Source: JBLNDG01 sp050261415
GTDB taxonomy: Bacteria > Bacillota > Clostridia > Lutisporales > Lutisporaceae
Direction of reading: 5' to 3'
DNA length: 25,954 bases
Assembly: GCA_050261415.1 (NCBI GenBank)
Contig: JBLNDG010000083.1
Location: 1-25,954 of the forward strand
In this document: piece by piece, positions 12,448-20,264 of the stretch
Layout: each line of letters starts with the position of its first letter
Position numbering within the stretch: position 1 is the first letter of the stretch
Translations under genes and position numbers: made by a program
Notes under the pieces: model-generated
Told to the model about the DNA's origin: nothing
Database searches by the model: none
Seen by the model: only the letters and a program-made list of their open reading frames with translations

Positions 12448-14154
12448 TTATCTATATGGTTTAAAGTTTTTAAGTCTTAGTGCGTTTGATACTACTGACA
12501 CAGAGCTCAATGACATCGCTGCCTCAGCTATAATCGGATTGAGCCTCGGCCCCCCGAACAGGTATAAAAGGCCGGCAGCTATCGGTATTCCTGCAACATT
12601 GTAACCAAATGCCCAAAACAGGTTCTGCTTTATATTCCTTATTGTGCTCTTACTGAGCTGTATTGCAGTAGGAACATCCAGAAGATCACTCTTCATCAAT
12701 ACAATATCAGCAGACTCCATAGCCACATCGGTACCTGATCCTATAGCAATCCCAATATCTGCCCGGGCTAAAGCCGGAGCATCATTTATACCGTCTCCTA
12801 CCATGTCAACCTTTTTCCCTTCGTTCTGAAGCTTTTTGACCTCATTGGCCTTATCCTGGGGCAGAATTTCAGCGAGGATCCTATCTATACCGACCTGCTT
12901 TGCAATCGCCTCTGCAATCCTTCTGTTGTCTCCGGTTATCATTGCTACCTTTTTGCCCATCTTGTGGAGCTTATCTATTGCTTTCATACTGTTTTCCTTT
13001 GCAACATCAGCTACTGCTATTATTCCCGAAATCCTGCCATCTATTGCAATATACATGAGAGTCTTTCCTTCTGATGCAAGCCTGTCTGATTCCGCCTCCA
13101 TCCCCTGAAGCCGTATACCTCTGTCTATCATCAGCTTATGATTGCCAAGTAATGTATTCCTGCCCTCCATAAGAACCTCTATTCCATGGCCTGGTATGGC
13201 ATTGAATCTATCAACCTTTGCAAACAGAATATTATCAGTTTCCGCCTTTCTTACTATTGCCTCACCAAGCGGATGTTCCGAACCTTTTTCCGCTGATGCA
13301 GCCAATCTCAAAAGTGCTTCCGGGTCTGTACCGTTTGCTGCTATTATATCTGTCACTTAAGGTCTTCCCTCAGTGATAGTCCCCGTCTTGTCAAATACAA
13401 TAGTATTGACCTTATGAGCTGTTTCAAAAGCTTCTCCGCCTTTTATCAGAACACCGTATTCAGCACCCTTCCCCGTGCCTACCATTATTGCAGTCGGTGT
13501 TGCAAGTCCTAATGCGCACGGGCAAGCTATAACCAGTACAGCAATGAAGGTTGTAAGTGCAAATACGGGGGTTTGCCCGCTGAAATACCACAAGGCCGCA
13601 GTAATAATTGCTATGCCGAATACAACAGGCACAAAATACCCTGATACTATATCGGCCATTTGTGCTATCGGAGCTTTTGTCCCCTGGGCATCATCCACCA
13701 GTTTTATTATCTGTGCAAGAGCAGTATCACTTCCCACTCTCGTTGCCCTGAACTTTACCATTCCGTTCTTATTAAGGCTTGCACCTATCACTTTGTCCCC
13801 AGTCTTCTTTTCTACCGGTATACTCTCACCGGTAAGCATGGACTCATCTACCGACGTATATCCTTCAACTATTTCTCCATCTACCGGAATTTTCTCTCCA
13901 GGCTTAACAAGTATAACATCGCCTATTTCAACCTCTTCAATCGGTATCTCAATCTCCTTGTAACCGGCTTTGACTATAGCCTGCTTTATTTCTGAAAGTC
14001 TGATCTTTCCGGAATCGTATTTGATAGCTGCTTTCTCTGTCGCAAAATTAACAACTGCTCCGGAAACTCCTTCAAGCTTGCTGACCGCCCTCTCCGCAGC
14101 TTTTGCACATGCTGCACAAGTCATTCCGATTATTTTATATTTTTCTGTTTTCAT
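12448..14154 (-). pseudogene. copA: Cu(I)-exporting P1B-type ATPase, broken by deletion and stop
   Basis: The gene would export Cu(I) across the membrane. Part one (13357-14154, 265 residues) holds an N-terminal HMA domain with GMTCAAC (C13, C16), the actuator motif TGES (108-111), one pair of membrane helices, CPC (211-213) and the phosphorylation motif DKTGTI (255-260). A TAA at 13357-13359 follows GRP, and the same frame continues at once as part two (12448-13356) with HPLG, TGDN, GDGINDAP and the final membrane helices with a MSLSSVSVVSNALRL end. In addition, HMA residue ~65 (AGYK) joins directly to EIEIPIEEVEIGDV, so the four membrane helices normally between these (about 130 residues) are missing in frame. 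A GTG after the stop, with GAGGG upstream, could permit reinitiation, but the missing helices argue against a working pump. ATG 14154 has an AAGGTGA site. Confidence 0.88.
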
Positions 14155-14242
14155 GCAATCACCTTCATATACACTAGTAATGTATATCGCCATATTTATT
14201 AATACTATATTTTATCTTATTTTGTGCCTATATGTTTTATAT

Positions 14243-14259
14243 ATACCCCCCTGATGTAT
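14243..14259. promoter_or_regulatory. Possible CsoR operator
   Basis: ATACCCCCCTGATGTAT: ATAC/GTAT ends flank a C/G-rich core, as in CsoR operators. It overlaps the predicted transcription start of the copper operon, where a repressor would block initiation. Confidence 0.55.
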
Positions 14260-14267
14260 TTTACTAT

Positions 14268-14296
14268 AGTATATATCAATTAATTTTGAATGTCAA
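14268..14296 (-). promoter_or_regulatory. Sigma-A promoter of copA-copZ-csoR
   Basis: Perfect TTGACA (14291-14296), a 17-base spacer, and TATACT (14268-14273) on the minus strand. The start would be near 14261, at the edge of the putative operator. Confidence 0.75.
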
Positions 14297-14319
14297 CAAC
14301 TGCCACTCAATGTAATATG

Positions 14320-14348
14320 TTGCCATACCTGCATTTTTGTGTTATATT
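14320..14348 (+). promoter_or_regulatory. Promoter of the GNAT-pair leader RNA
   Basis: TTGCCA (14320-14325), a 17-base spacer, and TATATT (14343-14348). The predicted start at about 14355 is just before the first leader stem at 14361. A TATAAT at 14350-14355 has no -35 partner at proper distance. Confidence 0.55.
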
Positions 14349-14360
14349 TTATAATGCATA

Positions 14361-14463
14361 GGAAAGTATAAATTTCCGATGTGGGCCCACGAAACAAGTT
14401 CGTTACACCCACAACATCAATGCAAGGTTTTCTTATGAGAAAACCTCTAGTGTGACACTTTCC
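14361..14463 (+). ncRNA. Candidate structured leader RNA (riboswitch or attenuator)
   Basis: A closing stem GGAAAGT (14361-14367) with ACTTTCC (14457-14463) encloses two arms. One arm (14378-14418) pairs GATG/CATC and TGGG/CCCA around a bulge and ends in the hairpin ACGAA/TTCGT (14389-14403). The other (14425-14446) is a perfect 9-bp hairpin with a TATG loop. The 5' GGAAA can instead pair with TTTCC at 14373-14377, opening the closing stem, and AATGCA (14419-14424) is complementary to TGCATT (14470-14475). With the terminator at 14480-14525 this has the layout of a ligand- or translation-dependent switch. It lacks the T-box core sequence and I do not recognise a known class. Confidence 0.5.
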
Positions 14464-14479
14464 GTTAAATGCATTTCAT

Positions 14480-14525
14480 AAAAGGCTTCCTTGATCGTTA
14501 ATATGCTTCAATAGAAGCCTTTTTT
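14480..14525 (+). terminator. Intrinsic terminator upstream of the GNAT pair
   Basis: A 10-bp stem (14480-14489 with 14514-14523) ends in six T residues. The 24-nt loop has an inner TTGA/TCAA pairing. It lies after the leader RNA and only 25 bases before the GNAT start, the placement expected of an attenuator. Confidence 0.8.
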
Positions 14526-14549
14526 ATATCATCACAGGGGGTGTATTTT

Positions 14550-15095
14550 ATGCTCATAGGTAGGAAAATACGGCTCAGGGCAAAGGAAAAAAAAGACCTG
14601 GAAGCATTGTCGGATATTTTTAACGATCCAAAGTTCAGTGAATTTGATATGAGCTTTTTGGCTGCCTTTTCAAAGGAACGTATGGAAAAAGATTTTGAAA
14701 AGGAAATAAAGGAAAATATTAAGGACACAGGCAGTGAACATTTTGTAATAGTTAATGAGGATGGGCGGGTAATTGGCGATATCGTTTATCACAAGTCCAA
14801 TGAAACCCAAAACATATATATGATAGGCATCGGGATAGGCAGCAGCTATTGGAGCTGCGGATACGGCCAGGATGCCATAACCACTCTTCTGAGATATCTT
14901 TTCCTTGAGAGGAATGCACACAAGGTGGAATTGATGGTCAGGGACACCAACCCCAGAGCAGTCCGTTGCTATGAGAAATGCGGCTTCGCAAGGGAGGCGC
15001 TGCTTCGTGAGGGGGAATTCTCAGGAGGTAAAGCAGTAAACTATCACTATATGGGTATCCTTAAGGAAGAATACCTGGAAAGAGGTGATTCCTAA
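14550..15095 (+). CDS. GNAT family N-acetyltransferase, RimJ/RimL type (first of tandem pair)
   Basis: 181 residues. It opens MLIGRKIRLRAKEKKDLEAL, the standard start of RimL-like acetyltransferases, which modify protein N-termini or small-molecule amines. The acetyl-CoA loop is YWSCGYGQDAI at 100-110, a conservative variant of the usual R/Q-x-x-G-x-G/A, and VRDTNPRAVRCYEKCGF at 130-146 is the typical C-terminal motif. The start is ATG 14550 with GGGGG eight bases upstream; a GTG at 14541 overlaps that site. Its TAA shares a base with the ATG of the next gene (TAATG), so the two are coupled. A long leader with a terminator suggests induced expression. The target is unknown; a resistance role is possible but unproven. 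Confidence 0.85.
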   Translation: MLIGRKIRLRAKEKKDLEALSDIFNDPKFSEFDMSFLAAFSKERMEKDFEKEIKENIKDTGSEHFVIVNEDGRVIGDIVYHKSNETQNIYMIGIGIGSSYWSCGYGQDAITTLLRYLFLERNAHKVELMVRDTNPRAVRCYEKCGFAREALLREGEFSGGKAVNYHYMGILKEEYLERGDS

Positions 15096-15625
15096 TGCTT
15101 GTTGGTAAAAAAGTCAAGCTCCGGGCAATTTTAAAGGACGACCTCGAAGCGCTACATGATATGTATAATGATCCGGCCGTAATTACCTTTCTGGATACCA
15201 AGGGAGATGTTTCCCTTGCTTCCTTCGAGGCAAAGCTGGAATCGCACTATGAAGCCGGCAACAAAAACAGCGAGTGGCTCGTTTTGGAGAACGAAGAAAG
15301 CAAAGTGACGGGAAGTGTCTTTTATAATTCCAAGTGGAGGAAAACTCTTGCGTTTATAGAAAACCTGTATGTCGGAAAAGAATACCGCAACAGAGGCTTT
15401 GCAACCGATGCCATCAAATTATTATGCAAATTTCTTTTTGAGGAAAGGGAATTCAAGAGAATAGAAGTACTAATACGGGAGGACAGCGCCCCTGCGCTTA
15501 GGGTATTTGAAAAAACAGGCTTTAAAATTGAAGGCGTCAGAAGGAAATCGGCATATTCAAAAGGCAAATACCTGGATGAGATTTTCATGTCATTGCTGGA
15601 TCATGAATATTTTAGGCGGAAGTAG
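15095..15625 (+). CDS. GNAT family N-acetyltransferase, RimJ/RimL type (second of tandem pair)
   Basis: 176 residues, a paralogue of the preceding protein: the openings MLVGKKVKLRAILKDDLEAL and MLIGRKIRLRAKEKKDLEAL align without gaps. The acetyl-CoA loop is YRNRGFATDAI at 97-107, closer to consensus than in its partner, and LIREDSAPALRVFEKTGF at 126-143 is the C-terminal motif. The start overlaps the stop of the first gene by one base, giving translational coupling, and the pair probably arose by tandem duplication. RimJ/RimL-type enzymes can function as dimers, so a heterodimer is possible (inference). It ends 22 bp before a palindromic terminator shared with the convergent MFS gene. Confidence 0.87.
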   Translation: MLVGKKVKLRAILKDDLEALHDMYNDPAVITFLDTKGDVSLASFEAKLESHYEAGNKNSEWLVLENEESKVTGSVFYNSKWRKTLAFIENLYVGKEYRNRGFATDAIKLLCKFLFEEREFKRIEVLIREDSAPALRVFEKTGFKIEGVRRKSAYSKGKYLDEIFMSLLDHEYFRRK

Positions 15626-15647
15626 AACTGTATTGAGCGACATAGAA

Positions 15648-15673
15648 ATAGCCGGAGTTATAACTCCGGCTAT
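15648..15673. terminator. Bidirectional palindromic terminator
   Basis: A 26-base perfect palindrome centred on TTATAA, with a GC-rich AGCCGGAG arm. T-rich sequence follows on both strands. It separates the convergent GNAT pair and MFS gene. Confidence 0.8.
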
Positions 15674-15677
15674 CTTA

Positions 15678-17138
15678 TTACTGCTTGATTTTCATGGAAC
15701 CTCTTGCAAGAGATGTCAGAACCGCTACCGCCGCAAGAACAGATGCTACAATATAGGCAAAGTGAAAGGCACCCACAAAGGAACTGACTCTTAGCTCTGT
15801 ACCTGTAATTCCTTGCGAGGACAGCAACTCTTTCAGATAAGCCATCCGGCTGCTGAAAATTGCACCGGAAACCGCAATTCCTGTCACCATCCCCATATTC
15901 CTCATAGTTGCAAGCAGACTTGAAGCTATACCTCTCCTGTTTCCAGGTACGCTGCCCATAATTGCACTGTTATTGGGAGTCTGGAAAAGCCCTATACCTA
16001 ACCCTGTAACCACCAGTGCTATTATTATCGAGATATTCGAAGAATCATAGTTCAGTTTGCTAAGAAGCCATATTCCAAAGGATATAACTGCCATACCGCT
16101 GGAGCTTATGTACCTGCTGTCAATGCGGTCTGACAAAATACCGCTTATTGGTGCTATTACAGTCATTGTAATAGGCATCGGGATAAGCATAAGACCGGCT
16201 TGCGACGGGGAAAGACCTCTAAGCTGCTGTAGGTAGAACGGCATCAACAGAGTAACTGAAAATTGTGCCATATAATTTATTAAGGCAGATACATTGCTCA
16301 TGGCGAAAAGTCTGCTCCGGAACATAGCTAGATCTACCATAGGATGTTTAGTTCTCTTTTCAACCATGACAAAAACCGCAAGTAGAAGTATGCCAAATAT
16401 CAATGCCGGTATTATGTATGGGTTTCTCCACCCGTATCTTTCAGTAAAACTAAGCGGGAGCAGCAGGCTTATTAATGCAATGAATACAATTGCAGCTCCT
16501 GCAATATCAAAGGTCTGTGCTTCACGGCGGGATGCTTCGGGTATAACTTTGTTTGCCCAGAGCGTACCGGCTATTCCTACAGGAATGTTAATATAGAATA
16601 TACTCTGCCAGCCGAAATGCGAGGTCAGAAAGCCCCCAAGCACCGGTCCTGTAGTCAATGCAACAGATACTGCAACAGCCGTTGCCCCAAGTGCCTTCCC
16701 TCTTTCATCCGGCGGTGCAACATTCGTTACTATTGCGGGGCCCATTGACATCAGCATCCCAGCACCCAGAGCCTGTATTGCCCTGAAAATAATCAGCAGC
16801 AGTACAGATGGAGCCAGCCCGCATAATATAGACCCTGCAGTAAATATTATGAACCCGGCGATATATATCCTTTTGTGCCCATACATGTCGCCCAGCCTTC
16901 CATATGTAAGAAGCAGGCTGCTTATAACGAGCAGATATGACATTACCACCCATTCAATCACCGACAGTGGCGCCTTAAAATGCTCGCTTATTCTTGGCAA
17001 AGCTATATTTACTACACTGGAATCAAGGGCTGACATAAAAGTACCTATTACAACAGCGAATATTATAAGTCTCATCCTTTTTCTATCTATAGAACCGCTG
17101 ACATTTTTATCCGTCTTTTCACTTAAGCTTTTAGCCAT
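15678..17138 (-). CDS. MFS drug:H+ antiporter, DHA2 (14-helix, EmrB/QacA-like) family
   Basis: 486 residues, consistent with 14 membrane helices, in the cytoplasmic membrane. Seen: the DHA2 first-helix motif ALDSSVVNIALP with D39 (37-48), motif A GRLGDMYGHKR at 80-90, motif B with R119 in FRAIQALGAG, and the antiporter motif C GPVLGG at 164-169. These mark a proton-driven exporter of hydrophobic or cationic drugs; the actual substrate cannot be read. A charged ~20-residue N-terminal tail precedes the first helix. ATG at 17138 has a GGAGGG site. It is a single-gene unit with its own promoter (17222-17249), convergent with the GNAT pair; the grouping of exporter and acetyltransferases suggests a detoxification locus (inference). 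Confidence 0.9.
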   Translation of the reverse strand: MAKSLSEKTDKNVSGSIDRKRMRLIIFAVVIGTFMSALDSSVVNIALPRISEHFKAPLSVIEWVVMSYLLVISSLLLTYGRLGDMYGHKRIYIAGFIIFTAGSILCGLAPSVLLLIIFRAIQALGAGMLMSMGPAIVTNVAPPDERGKALGATAVAVSVALTTGPVLGGFLTSHFGWQSIFYINIPVGIAGTLWANKVIPEASRREAQTFDIAGAAIVFIALISLLLPLSFTERYGWRNPYIIPALIFGILLLAVFVMVEKRTKHPMVDLAMFRSRLFAMSNVSALINYMAQFSVTLLMPFYLQQLRGLSPSQAGLMLIPMPITMTVIAPISGILSDRIDSRYISSSGMAVISFGIWLLSKLNYDSSNISIIIALVVTGLGIGLFQTPNNSAIMGSVPGNRRGIASSLLATMRNMGMVTGIAVSGAIFSSRMAYLKELLSSQGITGTELRVSSFVGAFHFAYIVASVLAAVAVLTSLARGSMKIKQ

Positions 17139-17221
17139 AAAACCCTCCGGAAATTTCTGTTATATATTATTATTCTTATGTTACTACTATTAATATTACC
17201 ATATATTGCTTCAATCCGGCT

Positions 17222-17249
17222 ATTATACGATTGAAAAAGCTGCAGGCAA
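17222..17249 (-). promoter_or_regulatory. Promoter of the MFS exporter gene
   Basis: TTGCCT (17244-17249), a 16-base spacer, and a perfect TATAAT (17222-17227) on the minus strand, giving a leader of about 75 nt. Confidence 0.6.
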
Positions 17250-17278
17250 ACAGTACAGTAAGAGCAGCCATAGAAGCA

Positions 17279-17320
17279 AATGGTATGTATAACAAGGCAT
17301 TCCCCGATATACATACCATT
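17279..17320 (-). terminator. 13-bp perfect hairpin after leuS, probable terminator
   Basis: AATGGTATGTATA (17279-17291) pairs perfectly with 17308-17320 around a 16-nt loop, beginning 17 bases after the leuS stop. The following TTTGCTTCT is only weakly T-rich, so termination strength is uncertain. Confidence 0.55.
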
Positions 17321-17336
17321 CGATTATCAGTCTGTT

Positions 17337-19781
17337 TTATTTTACAACTATATTGATCAATCTGTTCTTTATGACAATGACCTTGACCACCTGCTTGCCT
17401 TCCAATATAGCTTTTGCTTCATCATTGGCGATCACTATATTTTCGATTTCCTTCTCGGTTGCTGTAGATGGAACTTCAATTCTTCCTTTAACCTTACCGT
17501 TCACCTGTATGGCAATCTCAACCATATCCTTTACCAGAGCCTTCTCATCCCACTCAGGCCATTCCTGGTTGAATACCGAATACCCACGTCCGAGACTCGA
17601 CCACATTTCTTCGGTAAAGTGCGGGGCAAATGGAGCCAGAAGCCTTATAAGGTCGGCTACCACACCTTCAAAATAAGCAACATTCTTGTTTTCTACATTC
17701 TGGTCATACTTGTAAAGCGCATTGACAAGCTCCATCATCTTGGCAATTGAAGTATTAAACTGGAATACTTCGGCATCTTTTGTCACACCCTTGATTGCCA
17801 TATGCCTTACATAATTCAGTTCCTTTTCATCCTTGCCAATAGCATTGCTGCTTTTTTGACCTTTTATCTCATTGGCTCTTTCAACCAACCTCTCCACCCT
17901 GCTAAGGAACCTTGATATTGCTTTAATTCCATCATCGCTCCATGGGCCTCCGTCCACATAGGAAAAACCAAAGCAGAGATATAGTCTGAACACATCGGAA
18001 CCGTATTCGTTTATATACACGTCAGGAGATACGACATTGCCCCTGGACTTGCTCATCTTTTCCCCGTCAGGGCCAAGTATTGTACCTTGGTGCACCAGTG
18101 AAAGGAAGGGTTCGCCAAATTTCAGGTAGCCCATATCCCTCAAGGCTTTAGTCACGAATCTTGCATAGAGCAGATGCATAGCTGCGTGTTCCGCCCCACC
18201 GATATACTTGTCAACAGGAAGCATCTTGTCAATCCATTCCTTGTCGAAAGGCTGCTCAGCATTCTTGTTGTCAGGATACCTGAGGTAATAGAAGGAGGAA
18301 CATACAAAGGTATCCAGAGTATCAGGATCTCTAAGCGCCGGTTTCCCACACTTCGGACAGGTTGTATGCATAAATTCGCTGCTCTTTTTCAGCGGTGATT
18401 CACCATCAGGAGTAAACTCTACATTGTATGGCAGCATTACCGGCAAGTCTTTTTCCGGTACAGGCACTATGCCGCAGTGTTCACAATGGACTACCGGTAT
18501 GGGAGCGCCCCAGTACCTCTGTCTTGATACAAGCCAATCCCTTAATCTATAATTTATCTTAAGCTCGCCCTTGCCATTCTTTTTAAGCTCTTCAGTTATC
18601 TTTATCCTGGCTTCCTCCGATGACAGCCCGTCGAATTTGCCGCTATTTACTGTGGTACCGTATTCCACAAAGGGCAGTTTGTCATCTGTACCTTCTGCAC
18701 CTTTTACTACCCTCACTATTGGCAGCTTGAACTTTTCTGCAAATTCAAAGTCTCTTTCATCATGCCCCGGTACTGCCATTACACAGCCAGTACCATAAGT
18801 CGCCAAGACATAGTCTGCGATCCAGATCTGAACCTTTTCACCTGTTAACGGGTGTACTGCATAAGCACCGGTGAAAACCCCGGTTTTCTCCCTTGTAGTT
18901 GAAAGCCTGTCTATCTCAGTTGCTTTTCTTGCAAAATCCTTGTAAGCTTCAACTGCTTCCCTTTGTTCAGGAGTAGTTATGATATCCACAAGCTCCTGCT
19001 CAGGAGCCAGCACCACATAAGTAACCCCCATAAGCGTATCCGCTCTTGTTGTAAACACTCTGAAGGAAAGGTCTTTATCAGCCACCTTGAATTCTATCTC
19101 GGAGCCTTCCGACCTGCCTATCCAGTTCTTCTGGATTTTTTTCGTCTTTTCCGGCCAGTCAAGGCCCTCCAACTTATCCAAAAGCTCCTGCGCATAAGCT
19201 GTTATTTTAAAGAACCACTGGGTCAGATTCCTCCTGATTACTTCAGTTTCACATCTCTCACAGTGTCCGTCTATTACCTGCTCGTTGGCAAGTACGGTAT
19301 TGCACTTTGGGCACCAGTTTACCGGAGCCTCTTTTCTATAGGCCAACCCGTTCTCAAACAGCTTCAGGAATACCCACTGTGTCCATTTATAATATTCAGG
19401 CACACAGGTTACTACCTCATAATCCCAGTCAAAAGTAGCCCCCATTTCTCTGAGCTGCTGCTCCATGGTTGCAATGTTCTTAAGTGTTGAGTCCTGGGGA
19501 TGGATTCCTGTCTTTATTGCATAGTTCTCTGCAGGAAGCCCGAAAGCATCAAAGCCCATCGGCTGGAACACCTCATAACCCTGCATCCTCTTCATCCGAG
19601 CCCAGGAATCACTGGGGCCATAGTTATACCAGTGTCCTACGTGAAGTTTTGCACCCGACGGATATGAGAACATCTCAAGACAATAAAGCTTCTTATCTAC
19701 ATTTTCAGGATGAAACTTGTAAAGCTTGGTTTCCTCCCATTTTTTCTGCCACTTGCGGTCGATATCCTTTGAATACGGCAT
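17337..19781 (-). CDS. leuS: Leucyl-tRNA synthetase
   Basis: 814 residues, full length for the bacterial class I enzyme that charges tRNA-Leu. Seen: HVGH (47-50, the HIGH motif); a zinc-type cysteine cluster CPKC...CERC (157-160 and 174-177); the CP1 editing domain with TTRADTLMG (244-252) and its aspartate-containing GHDERDFEFA (339-348); the WLVSRQRYWGAPIP motif (416-429); KMSKS (575-579); a tRNA-binding anticodon domain; and a C-terminal ubiquitin-like domain with the expected VQVNGKVKG-type start (IQVNGKVKGRIEVP). The start is ATG 19781, with AAAGGAG eight bases upstream; a TTG at 19799 overlaps that site. Transcription is governed by a T-box leader with a leucine CTC specifier. Confidence 0.97.
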   Translation of the reverse strand: MPYSKDIDRKWQKKWEETKLYKFHPENVDKKLYCLEMFSYPSGAKLHVGHWYNYGPSDSWARMKRMQGYEVFQPMGFDAFGLPAENYAIKTGIHPQDSTLKNIATMEQQLREMGATFDWDYEVVTCVPEYYKWTQWVFLKLFENGLAYRKEAPVNWCPKCNTVLANEQVIDGHCERCETEVIRRNLTQWFFKITAYAQELLDKLEGLDWPEKTKKIQKNWIGRSEGSEIEFKVADKDLSFRVFTTRADTLMGVTYVVLAPEQELVDIITTPEQREAVEAYKDFARKATEIDRLSTTREKTGVFTGAYAVHPLTGEKVQIWIADYVLATYGTGCVMAVPGHDERDFEFAEKFKLPIVRVVKGAEGTDDKLPFVEYGTTVNSGKFDGLSSEEARIKITEELKKNGKGELKINYRLRDWLVSRQRYWGAPIPVVHCEHCGIVPVPEKDLPVMLPYNVEFTPDGESPLKKSSEFMHTTCPKCGKPALRDPDTLDTFVCSSFYYLRYPDNKNAEQPFDKEWIDKMLPVDKYIGGAEHAAMHLLYARFVTKALRDMGYLKFGEPFLSLVHQGTILGPDGEKMSKSRGNVVSPDVYINEYGSDVFRLYLCFGFSYVDGGPWSDDGIKAISRFLSRVERLVERANEIKGQKSSNAIGKDEKELNYVRHMAIKGVTKDAEVFQFNTSIAKMMELVNALYKYDQNVENKNVAYFEGVVADLIRLLAPFAPHFTEEMWSSLGRGYSVFNQEWPEWDEKALVKDMVEIAIQVNGKVKGRIEVPSTATEKEIENIVIANDEAKAILEGKQVVKVIVIKNRLINIVVK

Positions 19782-19809
19782 GGCAAACGCTCCTTTCAAT
19801 TTAGGGTTT

Positions 19810-20080
19810 AAAAAATAAAAACTTCATCTCATGAAGAGACGAAGTTAATTCGCGGTACCACTCTTTTTATCTTTGGCATGAACAGCCAAAAACCACTTTA
19901 TCGATGGCAATCTACCATCTATCCGGTTAACGGAGGAATCCGGCGTACCCTATTTTTACTTCAGGCAGCTGCTCCCGGGCGAGTTCGAAGAATTAAAACT
20001 GCCGGATTTCACCTTGCTCCGGCTCTCTTAAAGTTTGCCATTCCCCTACTATTCCCGTTCCTTGCATTTATCCAACAATT
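19810..20080 (-). promoter_or_regulatory. T-box leader of leuS (leucine, CTC specifier)
   Basis: The minus strand carries the T-box core TGGTACCGCG (19851-19860), preceded by AGAG, and directly after it a terminator (19820-19830 with 19836-19846, T-tract 19810-19819). In stem I, GAACTC places a CTC leucine codon at 19981-19983 in the specifier position. Uncharged tRNA-Leu pairs with the specifier and with UGG of the T-box, stabilising the antiterminator so that leuS is transcribed under leucine limitation. Confidence 0.93.
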
Positions 20081-20087
20081 ATAAATA

Positions 20088-20116
20088 ATATTATCACACT
20101 TTGCTTCTACTGTCAA
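20088..20116 (-). promoter_or_regulatory. Promoter of the T-box/leuS transcript
   Basis: Perfect TTGACA (20111-20116), a 17-base spacer, and TAATAT (20088-20093). The start is near 20081. A small hairpin TTGCGG/CCGCAA at 20117-20134 abuts the -35. Confidence 0.65.
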
Positions 20117-20264
20117 TTGCGGCGTAAACCGCAACTTCAATTACACGCCTTCAACCTTTTATTTAAGATATGCTTCAATCATTTCCTGTGTTACTTCATT
20201 ATTCTTGCATAATTCACCAAAAAACATACCGATTCTTCTAATTTTCTTTCAAGAGTGCCGTAAT

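Noticed and set aside
14361..14525. T-box leader before the GNAT pair
   Set aside because: No TGG-N-ACCGCG core and no specifier arrangement, unlike the clear T-box at 19810-20080.
20159..20227. 22-codon frame (MFFGELCKNNEV...) after the radical SAM gene
   Set aside because: Too short, no ribosome binding site and no recognisable family; possibly a gene remnant but unsupported.
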